NCBI GenBank assembly: GCA_007120035.1
Contig: SKON01000205.1
Coordinates: 1-50,573 of the forward strand
DNA: 50,573 nucleotides
DNA from: Myxococcales bacterium
GTDB lineage: Bacteria > Myxococcota_A > Bradymonadia > Bradymonadales > Bradymonadaceae
Direction of reading: 5' to 3'
The notes beneath the pieces were generated by a model that was not told where the DNA came from, made no database searches, and saw only the letters and a program-made list of their open reading frames with translations. The translations under genes were made by a program, and so were the position numbers. Below, piece after piece: positions 33,076 to 41,384 of this stretch (positions are counted from its first letter, which is position 1; each line of letters starts with the position of its first letter).

Positions 33076-35319
33076 CTACCGGCCCACCGGAATATAACCG
33101 CTCAGCTCCTCCAGGGGGATCTTGCCCTCCTGCACGAGCCGCACGGCGTACTGGGAGATGGTCTCCATCTCTTGCTCCAACGCCCGCCACCGGAGCTCTT
33201 CCTCGGTCTCGTCGTCCCGGACGCCCTTACGCATGGACTCGTTGAACGGCAAGAGCTCCAGCACCGGGATGGATCCCCGGATCCCCGTGTTGCCACAGGC
33301 TTTGCACCCGGCGCCCCGGTAGGCTTTAAAGCCCATGGGCGGCCCGGCGGGGAAGAGCTTCTCCACCTGCGCCGGATCGGGGATCGAGGGCTCCCGGCAG
33401 TCCAGACAGATCATGGGGGCCCGCCGCTGGGTGAGGATCCCCGTGATCCCCGCGGCCAGCGCGTCGGCGGGGAGCCCGAACTCCCGCAGCCCTCGGACCA
33501 CGTGGAGGGCGTTCTTGCCGTGGAGCACGCAGATCATCAACATGCCCCGGCGGGCCACGTTCAGGGCCTCCAGGACCGTGTCCGGGTTGGGGAGATCCCC
33601 GACCCCGAGGACATCCACGTCGAACCGGGCAAACTCGTAGATCGCCTCCTGAAACCCGAACCCCTGGTCGGGCTGGACCAACGCCTGGTGCACGCCGCTC
33701 AACGGGCAGAGGACCTCGTCCTCCAGGGTAGCCACCTTCAGGCGACTGTCCCGAGCGAGCTCCCGCACCAGAGCGTAGAGGGTCTCGGTCTTGCCCACAT
33801 GGCGAGGCCCGACGATCAAGAAGAGACCCCGCCGCTGTTGGAGGAGCTCGAAGAGGGCCACCGTGATGTCGTCGGGGAACCCAAGCTGGGAGAGCGTCGC
33901 CGGCTCGGTCCCCATGGACAGGAGCTGCAAGGTGAGCTGCTCCCCCGTGATCGACGGCATGATCTGGATGTTCATCTGGTAGGTCACGGGCTCTCGCACC
34001 CAGGCGAGCCGGCCCCGCTGGGGCAGGCGTTGCTCCAGGACGTCCAGGTGGGCCTCCCGCTTGATGAACTCCACCAGGTAGGTGATCTCCGTGGGCGCCA
34101 GCTTGAACTCCGGGATCTCCCGCAGCTCCCCGCCCATCCGAAACCGGACTCGCCCCCCTTCGGGGTTGTTGTCCAGGTGGATCGTCGAGGCCTGCACCCG
34201 AGTGGCCGCCCGCAGCAGGCTCTCGAACTTCGCCTCCACCCGGCTCTTCAGGGTGTCCTCCTGGGCGGGTTTCTTACGGCCCTCCAGCAGGGTGTTCCAC
34301 AGGCGCCGGAAGTCCTCGGTGGTCACCAGGAAGACCTCCACGTCCGTGGCGTCCAGGATCCTGGCGAGCTCTACGGCGGGGGCGTCGGGATCGACGGTAG
34401 CCACGCTGAGGGAGCCCTCGCGGACCACCAAAGGCAGGATCTGATGGTGCTCCAGGAAGGCCCGCGGCACCGAGTAGGCCAGCTCGTGATCGGCGATCTT
34501 CAGCAGGGTGTCCACGGAGTTGAGCTGGAAGCCCCGCTGCAACGCCAGGGCCCGGATCAGGTCTCGCTCCTGGATCTGGGCGTGCTCGATCAGGGCTTCG
34601 CCCAGGCGCTGACCGCTTGCGTCGGCCTCCATGGCGGCGAGCTCGATATCCGTGCGGCCGGCGACGCCGAGCTCCACCAGGATGTCGCCGAGCTTCGACG
34701 TGAACCGGAGCTGCCCCAGCGACTGGCGCTCGAAGGTGGTCTCGCTCACCCGCCGGATCACGATTAGCTCCGGGTTTCGCGCCCCTTCGGCGACGGGCAC
34801 CACCAGTCGGCCGTCGATGGCCAGCCGGCTCTTGAGCTTCGTCGGCACCCGGGGGGCCACCGCCGACAGGAGGATCGCGTCGTAAGGAGCGTTCAGGGCG
34901 TACTCCGTCAGCCGGGGCCCGTAGAGGATCTCCACGCCCTCAACCCCCAGCTCCTTGAGGCGGCCTTCGGCCAGCTTTGCCAGCGGCAGCCGCCGCTCCA
35001 CGGTGAAGACCTGGTCGCAGATATTGGCCAAGAGCGCCGAGAGGTAACCCGTCTCGGTGCCGATCTCCAGCACCTTGGACTCCTTCGACAACTCCAGGGC
35101 CATCAGGAGCTTCCCCGCCACCTCCACCGGCGGCAGAGGGGTCACCGAGATGGCGCTGTCCTCGTCGCCGAGCTGCATGAAGGGTCGACGGGGCACGGCG
35201 TTCAGCGCCTCGATCACGCGCTCGTCTTCGATACCCCGCTGGTGGAACCACTCAGCGTCGTGGGTCTCGTTGAGCTCTGGTTGTTCGGCGGATTGTTCGG
35301 GTGACTTCTCGTCGGTCAC
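33076..35319 (-). CDS. Fusion: isoaspartyl-methyltransferase-like domain + MshEN domain + GspE/PilB-type ATPase
   Basis: 747 residues in one frame. (1) About 20-200: a PCMT-like methyltransferase, with RGIEDERVIEALNAVPRRPFM, then VLEIGTETGYLSALLA (83-98) as AdoMet motif I. (2) About 205-345: a T2SSE_N/MshEN domain with LGDILVELG and RLGEALIEHAQI (238-249), the motif type that binds cyclic-di-GMP in MshE. (3) About 355-745: a secretion ATPase, with ASTIHLDNNPEGGRVRFRMGG, Walker A GPRHVGKT (504-511), Walker-B-like VLGVGD (570-575; Asp where the family has Glu), VLHGKNA (598-604) and Cys pairs 638/641 and 672/675 of the zinc module. Catalytic boxes deviate, so hydrolysis may be weak. No pilus or secretin gene is nearby. 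Function is unknown; a regulatory ATPase is possible. Confidence 0.88.
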   Translation of the reverse strand: MTDEKSPEQSAEQPELNETHDAEWFHQRGIEDERVIEALNAVPRRPFMQLGDEDSAISVTPLPPVEVAGKLLMALELSKESKVLEIGTETGYLSALLANICDQVFTVERRLPLAKLAEGRLKELGVEGVEILYGPRLTEYALNAPYDAILLSAVAPRVPTKLKSRLAIDGRLVVPVAEGARNPELIVIRRVSETTFERQSLGQLRFTSKLGDILVELGVAGRTDIELAAMEADASGQRLGEALIEHAQIQERDLIRALALQRGFQLNSVDTLLKIADHELAYSVPRAFLEHHQILPLVVREGSLSVATVDPDAPAVELARILDATDVEVFLVTTEDFRRLWNTLLEGRKKPAQEDTLKSRVEAKFESLLRAATRVQASTIHLDNNPEGGRVRFRMGGELREIPEFKLAPTEITYLVEFIKREAHLDVLEQRLPQRGRLAWVREPVTYQMNIQIMPSITGEQLTLQLLSMGTEPATLSQLGFPDDITVALFELLQQRRGLFLIVGPRHVGKTETLYALVRELARDSRLKVATLEDEVLCPLSGVHQALVQPDQGFGFQEAIYEFARFDVDVLGVGDLPNPDTVLEALNVARRGMLMICVLHGKNALHVVRGLREFGLPADALAAGITGILTQRRAPMICLDCREPSIPDPAQVEKLFPAGPPMGFKAYRGAGCKACGNTGIRGSIPVLELLPFNESMRKGVRDDETEEELRWRALEQEMETISQYAVRLVQEGKIPLEELSGYIPVGR

Positions 35320-35449
35320 GGGCGACCTCGTGTGGGGACTTCGGAGGGGTGGAGGTGACCGGTGAACTGTCGCTCAGAACGAGCCGGATGTAAAGTTACG
35401 CAATGTACTGTGTTGGTTGCGGCGCCACCCCCCACCTTCCGGGCTAGCC

Positions 35450-37444
35450 TCAGGCCCCCACCCCGGACCGCCGCACCACAGCGCTCGCCGCGCCCCGCTC
35501 CAAGATCTCCCGGGCGCCCAGGATCAACACCCCGCGGCTCGCCCGGGTCACGGCGGTGTACAACAGCTCCCGGGTCAATAGCAGGCTCCGCTCCCGGGGC
35601 AGCACGAGCGCCACGTGCTCGTACTCCGAGCCCTGGGCCTTGTGGACGGTCAGGGCGAAGGAGTGCTCCAGGTCCCGGCGCAGCTCCCCGAGCGGGAAGG
35701 CGACCAGGCGACCGGCCCGCTCGAAGATGGCCATCAGGCGCACCCCGTGGGCTTCCCCACCGAAAGCGCCCTGCCGCTGGCACCACATGACCACCCCCTG
35801 GTCGCCGTTGAAGAGCTGCCGGTCGTAGTCGTTGCGGAGCATCATCACGGGCTCGCCAGGGTGAAAGGCGAAGTCCGCGCCGGCCCGCTCTCGGCCCAGG
35901 GAGGCCATGAACTCGTGGAAGACCTGGTTTAGGGCCACCGACCCCGTGGGGAAGACCCGGGTCAGGGTGAGCACCCGGGCCCGGCCGTGGTGTGCGAGCA
36001 CGTCAGCGAGCTGGCGGGCGGACTCGGGGGTGAGGGTGCCGTCCTCGTCGATCTCGTAGGTGGCGTTGAACGCCGAGCGCCACCGCTGGCGATCGCCACC
36101 GAGCAGGGCCTCGTCGAACCACCGCCGGGCGAAGTCCCGAAGCTCCGGGTCTCCCAGACGCACCCCGGCGGGGAGGACCTCGTCGCCGGCCGCTGAGACC
36201 TCGAGGCGACCGCCCCGAAAGGTCCGCACCGCCCCGGCGAAGGTCAGGATCTCCCGGCCCGCCGGATCGTCGGGGCGCATCCGATAGCTCTTCTTCAGCT
36301 CGATCGCTTTGCCGGGCCCGATGATGTCCCGCAGCACGGCGCCCACGTCCACCGACGGCAGCTGGTCGGCGTCGCCCAGGAGCACCAGGTTCGACTGCGG
36401 AGCGGTGGCCCGAAAGAGGTGATCCATCAGGAAGAGGTCGATCATGGACGCCTCGTCGACGATCACCATCTTCTGCCGCAGGGGGTTCTTCTCGTGGAAG
36501 TTGAAGGAGCCTCGCCGAGGGCTAAACCCCAAGAGGCGATGCAGCGTCGATGGGGGCGGCAGGCGGTCGATCAGCGCCTGATCCGAGGGCGACGGGTCCG
36601 GGAGGCTGTCGAGCTGGGCCGAGATGGACTCGGCCATCCGGTTGGCCGCCTTCCCCGTGGGCGCCGCCAGGGCGATGTCCTCGGGGTTGACGCCGATGCC
36701 CGCCAAGAGCCGGAGGATCGCGACCACGATGGAGGTCTTCCCCGTCCCGGGCCCGCCGGTGATCAGCGTCAGGGGCCGAAAGAGGGCCTCCCGGGCGGCC
36801 AGTTCCTGCTCGTCGTTCAGGGCGATGGGCCGGTCTTTGATGCGGGTGGGCCGCCGTCGGAGCTCCTGAATCAAGAGGCTGACCCGCTCGGAGTCCCGGG
36901 GCGTCTCCACCCGCTCCAGCCGGCGAGCCAGGGCCTGATTCATCCGGGCCTCTCCCTGATACATCCGCTGGTGGTAGAGGCGGCCCCCTTCGACGATCAA
37001 TGGCTTGAACTCCCCGGGATCGCCGAGGATCGCCAGATCCCGCCGGACCAGGAGCGCCTGCAGGGTCTCCATGAGTCGGTCCGCCGACGGGCCGTCATCG
37101 GGCAGATACCACCGCAGCCGCCGCGAGAAGTAGGGCTCTTCCGCGGCGGGCAGGGGAACGTAGGTGCTCCCCTGGCTCTGGGCTTCCAGGCCCAGGATCA
37201 CGGCGTAGAAGAGTGCCCAGGACTCCACCGGCGAGAGGCCGGGCTCGAGGCGGACCAGATCGAAGGCCAGATGGAGGCGGCTCTTCACCAGGCCGATCTC
37301 CTCGAAGTGGGTGATCAGGTCCGGAGACAGCCGGAACTCCGGCGTCTCCTCCAGCGCCTGCTCTGCCGTCTCTTTCGACTCGGGCTCGGGCTTGGGCTCT
37401 GGCTTGGGCTCCATGGCCCCGAAGAGGCTCAGCTGATCGCTCAT
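35450..37444 (-). CDS. recD: Exodeoxyribonuclease V alpha subunit (RecD)
   Basis: 664 residues. A superfamily 1B 5'-3' helicase subunit of RecBCD, which processes double-strand ends. The N-terminal domain (about 35-165) is followed by helicase motif I LITGGPGTGKTSIV (about 230), motif II VDEAS, motif III LLGDADQLPSV, and C-terminal motifs AFALTVHKAQGSEYEHVALVLP and LLYTAVTRASRGVLIL (V and VI). The extreme N-terminus has a Pro/Lys/Glu repeat (EPKPEPKPEPE). Its ATG overlaps the recB stop (4 bases), so it is the last gene of recC-recB-recD, as expected for a translationally coupled complex. Confidence 0.94.
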   Translation of the reverse strand: MSDQLSLFGAMEPKPEPKPEPESKETAEQALEETPEFRLSPDLITHFEEIGLVKSRLHLAFDLVRLEPGLSPVESWALFYAVILGLEAQSQGSTYVPLPAAEEPYFSRRLRWYLPDDGPSADRLMETLQALLVRRDLAILGDPGEFKPLIVEGGRLYHQRMYQGEARMNQALARRLERVETPRDSERVSLLIQELRRRPTRIKDRPIALNDEQELAAREALFRPLTLITGGPGTGKTSIVVAILRLLAGIGVNPEDIALAAPTGKAANRMAESISAQLDSLPDPSPSDQALIDRLPPPSTLHRLLGFSPRRGSFNFHEKNPLRQKMVIVDEASMIDLFLMDHLFRATAPQSNLVLLGDADQLPSVDVGAVLRDIIGPGKAIELKKSYRMRPDDPAGREILTFAGAVRTFRGGRLEVSAAGDEVLPAGVRLGDPELRDFARRWFDEALLGGDRQRWRSAFNATYEIDEDGTLTPESARQLADVLAHHGRARVLTLTRVFPTGSVALNQVFHEFMASLGRERAGADFAFHPGEPVMMLRNDYDRQLFNGDQGVVMWCQRQGAFGGEAHGVRLMAIFERAGRLVAFPLGELRRDLEHSFALTVHKAQGSEYEHVALVLPRERSLLLTRELLYTAVTRASRGVLILGAREILERGAASAVVRRSGVGA

Positions 37445-40400
37445 CGCACCACCTCGGCGTCATCGACTCGCCGGGCTTTCCCCTCGGCGATCACCGCCGA
37501 GAGGCCCCCGTCAAAGGCCATCAGATCCTCCCAGGGGACCCGGCCGGTGTAGACCCCCCGGCCCGGCTCGTCAGGGCTCATCCCACGGAGGAAGAAGTAG
37601 AGGTACCCGCCGAAGTGGGTCTCGTAGGCGTCGCGATCCTCGATCCCCAGCATCCGGCACACCGCCAGGCTGTAGAGGATCGCCTGCTCGGCGTACCGGT
37701 CCTCCACGTGCCTCGCCAGAGTCGAGGCGTCGTAAGGGGGCGCCAGATCGCTCTTCCAGTCGGCGAAGTAGATCTTCGACCCCCACTCAAAGAGGAGATC
37801 CACGATCCCCGTGACGAAGCCGCCCTGGATCTGGGCCGACGATCCGAAGCGCCGACGGCCCCCTTCGGAGACGGGGAAGAGGAACTCCCGCTCCCGACGG
37901 GTGCGATCCATGTCGAGGCGCCACAGTCCCTGGATCTGGCCGCCGTCGGGGAGGGTCACCGGTGCCGTCAGGGTGTCGAAGACGTGCTGCCGGGCCATGG
38001 CGAGCCCGTCGTCGTCGAAAGCGCCGTACCGGGCGGCGCAGGCTTCGAAGAGCTCGATCACCTCCGGGGTCTCCAGGGCCTCACGGCCATCGGCCACCAC
38101 GGAGTAGTCGAGCTCCTCCATGACGAGGTGGAGGAAGTTCCCCGTGGCCATGCCGCCGGGGAGCACGAGCTCGTCGAGGGTGCCCGGGCTGGGGGCTGCC
38201 ACGTCGCCCCGCTCTTCGTCGAGGTCCACCGAGGTCCCGCGCGTCTTGAGCTTGCTGTACGAGGTGATCTCCCAGCGACGCTGCATCAGGCGGCGACGCT
38301 CCTCGACGGTGGCGACCCGGGGGGGCTCCTCGTCCAAGAGAGGCACCAGGGGCTCCAGGGAGCGCCGCAGATCCTGGCGCATGGCCTCGTCGGTTCGCCG
38401 CGGCGCCCGGGCGTAGAGGGGCACCTGGACGGTCCGAAACCGGGCTCGCCAGGCCGGATCGCGCCGCAGTTTCCCGGCCCGCTCCAGGATCCCCGAGAAC
38501 GCCCCGGAGGCGAACTTCCCGTAGATCGATGAACCCTTTTCGCCGAAGGGAAGGTAGAACTGGAGCTGCGCCCGGGTCAGCGCCACGTAGGCCAGCCGCC
38601 GCTCCTCAGCGAAGAGCTCCTCCTCGAAGCGCTCCTTGTACTTCGCCGGGAGCTCGCTCGTGCTGCCGTGCCACTCCACGAGCTGCCGGGTCCCCCGGGA
38701 ATCCACATGGAACCGCTTCGGGCCGCGGTTAGCGCTGTACATTGGCGAGGAAAACCGGGGGACGACGAAGACGAATCCCCGCTCCAGGCCTTTGCTGCCG
38801 TGGATCGTCAAGAGCTGCACGGCCCGGTCCTCGGTCTCCAGCCGTTGCTGGTCCGTCTCGTCCCCTCCCGGGGTGGCCCGGCCCTCGATGAAGGCGTGCA
38901 TCCGCTGGGCAAGCTCCTGGGTGGTGTAGGCCCGGCGCGCTGTCTCCTCGACGAGGATCTCCATCAGGTGGAGGTAGTTCGTGAGCTCTCGCTCCCCCCG
39001 CTCCAGGAGGAGCCGACGCCGGATCAGGCCGCTCTCCTCGACGACGGTGCTGAAGAGAGCCCCGAACTCGCGCCGGGCGGCCAGTCGACTCCAGTCCAGG
39101 AGCTTCTGGAAGATCCCGTCGAGCTCGTCCAGGTTGGAGATGCCCTCCAGGTCCGAGAGGGTCAGGTCGAAGAAGGGGCTCATCCACACCCGAGCTCGCC
39201 GCGACCGATCGTAGGGATCGTCTAAGGCCAGCAGGAGGTCGTAGATATCGTAGGCTTCCCGGGTCTGAAAGAGGCCCTCTTTCTTCATGAACGCGAAGGG
39301 GACCCCCACCTTCCGGAGGGCGTCGGCCATCAGGTCCAGGTCTCGTCTCCGGCGGCAGAGGACGTAGATATTCTCGGCGCCCACGGGCTCTTCCGGGTGG
39401 TCCTTGCCCTTTCGATAGGTGTACCGCCCGGACCGGATGATGGAGGCGATCTCCTTGGCGTAGGCGCGGGCCAGGGCGTACCGCACGGAGTCCAGGCTGG
39501 GCTTCTTGATGTCCGTGGTGATCTCGAAGAGGGTCGCCCCGTGCTCCACGGGCTCCCCGTCGCAGAGGAGCTCCAGGTTGGGGCGGCCCACCTCGACGCC
39601 CTCAGCGGGGTATTCGATGCCCTCTCCGAGGTCTACTTCGGGCTGGCGAAGCGCGGTGAAGAGGGCGTTGTAGGCGTCGATCACGGGTGCTGTGGACCGG
39701 AAGTTCTGGCGGAGCTCGGCCTTCAGGGCGCCCCGGCGCTCGAGCTCGGCCCGGGCGTCGAGGTAGGTGAAGACGTCGCCGCCCCGGAAGCCGTAGATGG
39801 CCTGCTTGGGGTCGCCGATCAGAAAGAGCCTGTGCCCGCCGGTGCTCTCGGCGAAGACCTCGGAGAAGATTCGCCACTGGTGGACGTCGGTGTCCTGAAA
39901 CTCGTCGATCAAGGCGACCCGGTACTGAGAGCCCAGGCTCGACAGCAGGGCAGGCCCCGTGTCCTCCGAGATCAGGGCTTCGCCGACGAGCCGCACCATA
40001 TCGTCGAAGGTCACGTACCCCTCGCGCTCCTTCAGGGCGGTCATTCGCCGCTTCAGCCGGGGGCCGAGCATCCAGGTCAGGACCTGCTCAGAGGTCACGT
40101 CATAGTGGGGGAGGCTCTTCAGCACGGCGCCTACGGGATGGCGCTTCAAGGCCCGGGCAGCCGCGGGCTCCCAGAGGACGACGCTCTCCCCGCCGAGGAC
40201 CTCTCGCAGCGTCACCAGGGCCTCCATGTGGCGAGCGGGGTCCACCTTCGGCGCGTACTTCTTTCGCAGCTTCTTGACGATCTTCGCCGCCTCGTCCTCG
40301 AGGGTCTCCACCGCGGGGTCGCGGAGCGCGGCGAGGAGGCTGTTCAGGTAGTTTGGGAAGGCCCGCACGTCGACCCGGGAGGGCATGAACTTGCCCGTGC

Positions 40401-41043
40401 ACCGGACGAACCCGGTCAGGAGGTCCTGGATGTCCGAGATCGACTTGCCCCCGGAGAGGACCTCCTTGAACCACCACTCCTCATCGGAGCCCGGCAGGAT
40501 CTCCTCTCGCAGGAGCTCGGCGAAGGCCTCCTGGATCACGTCGGTCTCCGAGACGTGCTCCTGGTCGAAGAGCCGCCGGCTGCTGAACGCGTGCTCCCGC
40601 AACACCCGCTGGCAGAACCCGTGGATGGTGTAGATCGCCGCCCGGTCAAAGTGCCGCAGGCTGCTTCGCAGACGCCTGGCCCCCTCGGCCTCGACGACCC
40701 AGTACCGGTCTCGATCGGTGACATCTGACGTCTCCAGGACATCGCCGTCTTTGTCCAGCACGGCCGCCGTCCACCCCGAGAACCGGGCTTGATCCCAGGC
40801 TTCGACGCAGCGCTCCAGCTTCTGCCGGATCTTTCGGCGGAGATCCGAGGTGGCCGCCACGGTGAAGGTCACCAGCAGGATCTCCTGGATCTTCACCTCT
40901 TCGTCGGAGAGGAGGAGATCCACCACCAGGTGCTCCAGGGTGTAGGTCTTCCCGGTCCCCGCCGAGGCGGCGATGATCCCGTGGCTCGTCGCTGATAGCT
41001 CCCGTAACGCCCCGGGCTTCTCGATGTAGAGGCGATCTACCAT
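37441..41043 (-). CDS. recB: Exodeoxyribonuclease V beta subunit (RecB)
   Basis: 1200 residues. A UvrD-type 3'-5' helicase and the nuclease of RecBCD. Motif I ASAGTGKTYTLEHLV is at about 26-40; other motifs include LIDEFQDTD, LIGDPKQAIYGFRGGDVFTYLDA and LLTIHGSKGLERGFVFVVP. The C-terminal nuclease domain contains FLHLVMEELDYS, FVTGIVDLLFEWGSKIYFADWKSD (Asp/Asp/Lys metal-binding core) and YAEQAILYSLAVCRML. Length is close to that of E. coli RecB. ATG at 41043 with no obvious strong ribosome site. It is separated from recC by 341 bases that hold two ~105-bp repeats, unusual within this operon, while recB and recD overlap. Confidence 0.95.
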   Translation of the reverse strand: MVDRLYIEKPGALRELSATSHGIIAASAGTGKTYTLEHLVVDLLLSDEEVKIQEILLVTFTVAATSDLRRKIRQKLERCVEAWDQARFSGWTAAVLDKDGDVLETSDVTDRDRYWVVEAEGARRLRSSLRHFDRAAIYTIHGFCQRVLREHAFSSRRLFDQEHVSETDVIQEAFAELLREEILPGSDEEWWFKEVLSGGKSISDIQDLLTGFVRCTGKFMPSRVDVRAFPNYLNSLLAALRDPAVETLEDEAAKIVKKLRKKYAPKVDPARHMEALVTLREVLGGESVVLWEPAAARALKRHPVGAVLKSLPHYDVTSEQVLTWMLGPRLKRRMTALKEREGYVTFDDMVRLVGEALISEDTGPALLSSLGSQYRVALIDEFQDTDVHQWRIFSEVFAESTGGHRLFLIGDPKQAIYGFRGGDVFTYLDARAELERRGALKAELRQNFRSTAPVIDAYNALFTALRQPEVDLGEGIEYPAEGVEVGRPNLELLCDGEPVEHGATLFEITTDIKKPSLDSVRYALARAYAKEIASIIRSGRYTYRKGKDHPEEPVGAENIYVLCRRRRDLDLMADALRKVGVPFAFMKKEGLFQTREAYDIYDLLLALDDPYDRSRRARVWMSPFFDLTLSDLEGISNLDELDGIFQKLLDWSRLAARREFGALFSTVVEESGLIRRRLLLERGERELTNYLHLMEILVEETARRAYTTQELAQRMHAFIEGRATPGGDETDQQRLETEDRAVQLLTIHGSKGLERGFVFVVPRFSSPMYSANRGPKRFHVDSRGTRQLVEWHGSTSELPAKYKERFEEELFAEERRLAYVALTRAQLQFYLPFGEKGSSIYGKFASGAFSGILERAGKLRRDPAWRARFRTVQVPLYARAPRRTDEAMRQDLRRSLEPLVPLLDEEPPRVATVEERRRLMQRRWEITSYSKLKTRGTSVDLDEERGDVAAPSPGTLDELVLPGGMATGNFLHLVMEELDYSVVADGREALETPEVIELFEACAARYGAFDDDGLAMARQHVFDTLTAPVTLPDGGQIQGLWRLDMDRTRREREFLFPVSEGGRRRFGSSAQIQGGFVTGIVDLLFEWGSKIYFADWKSDLAPPYDASTLARHVEDRYAEQAILYSLAVCRMLGIEDRDAYETHFGGYLYFFLRGMSPDEPGRGVYTGRVPWEDLMAFDGGLSAVIAEGKARRVDDAEVVR

Positions 41044-41162
41044 AGGCTCAATCTGGCATAGAGGTTGCGCGGGTGCAATGGGTTGGGTTGTTCGTTAACC
41101 GATCACTCGGGTGGCGCGGGAGGGGTCTCGGGCTTCGCGATCATCTCCCGTACGTCCGGGCG

Positions 41163-41372
41163 CCTCAACGCGAACCCCGAAGGAAACAACGAAGCCCGTG
41201 GCCCCCTCCCCGCCTGCGGGGAGGTGCCCGTAGGGCGGAGGGGTCGTGGGCGTCGCCCGGACGGTCGCCTCAACGCGAACCCCGAAGGAAACAACGAAGC
41301 CCGTGGCCCCCTCCCCGCCTGCGGGGAGGTGCCCGTAGGGCGGAGGGGTCGTGTGCGCCGCCCGGACGTTCA
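41163..41372 (+). repeat. Two tandem copies of the ~105-bp repeat between recC and recB
   Basis: Copies at 41163-41267 and 41268-41372, nearly identical to each other and closely related to those at 30365-30657: the same inverted repeat CCTCCCCGC-CT-GCGGGGAGG and GCCCGTAGGGC. They fill most of the recC-recB gap (41044-41384), otherwise without a gene. On the recB transcript the palindromes would form strong hairpins. Confidence 0.88.
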
Positions 41373-41384
41373 CCCCACCTCCCC

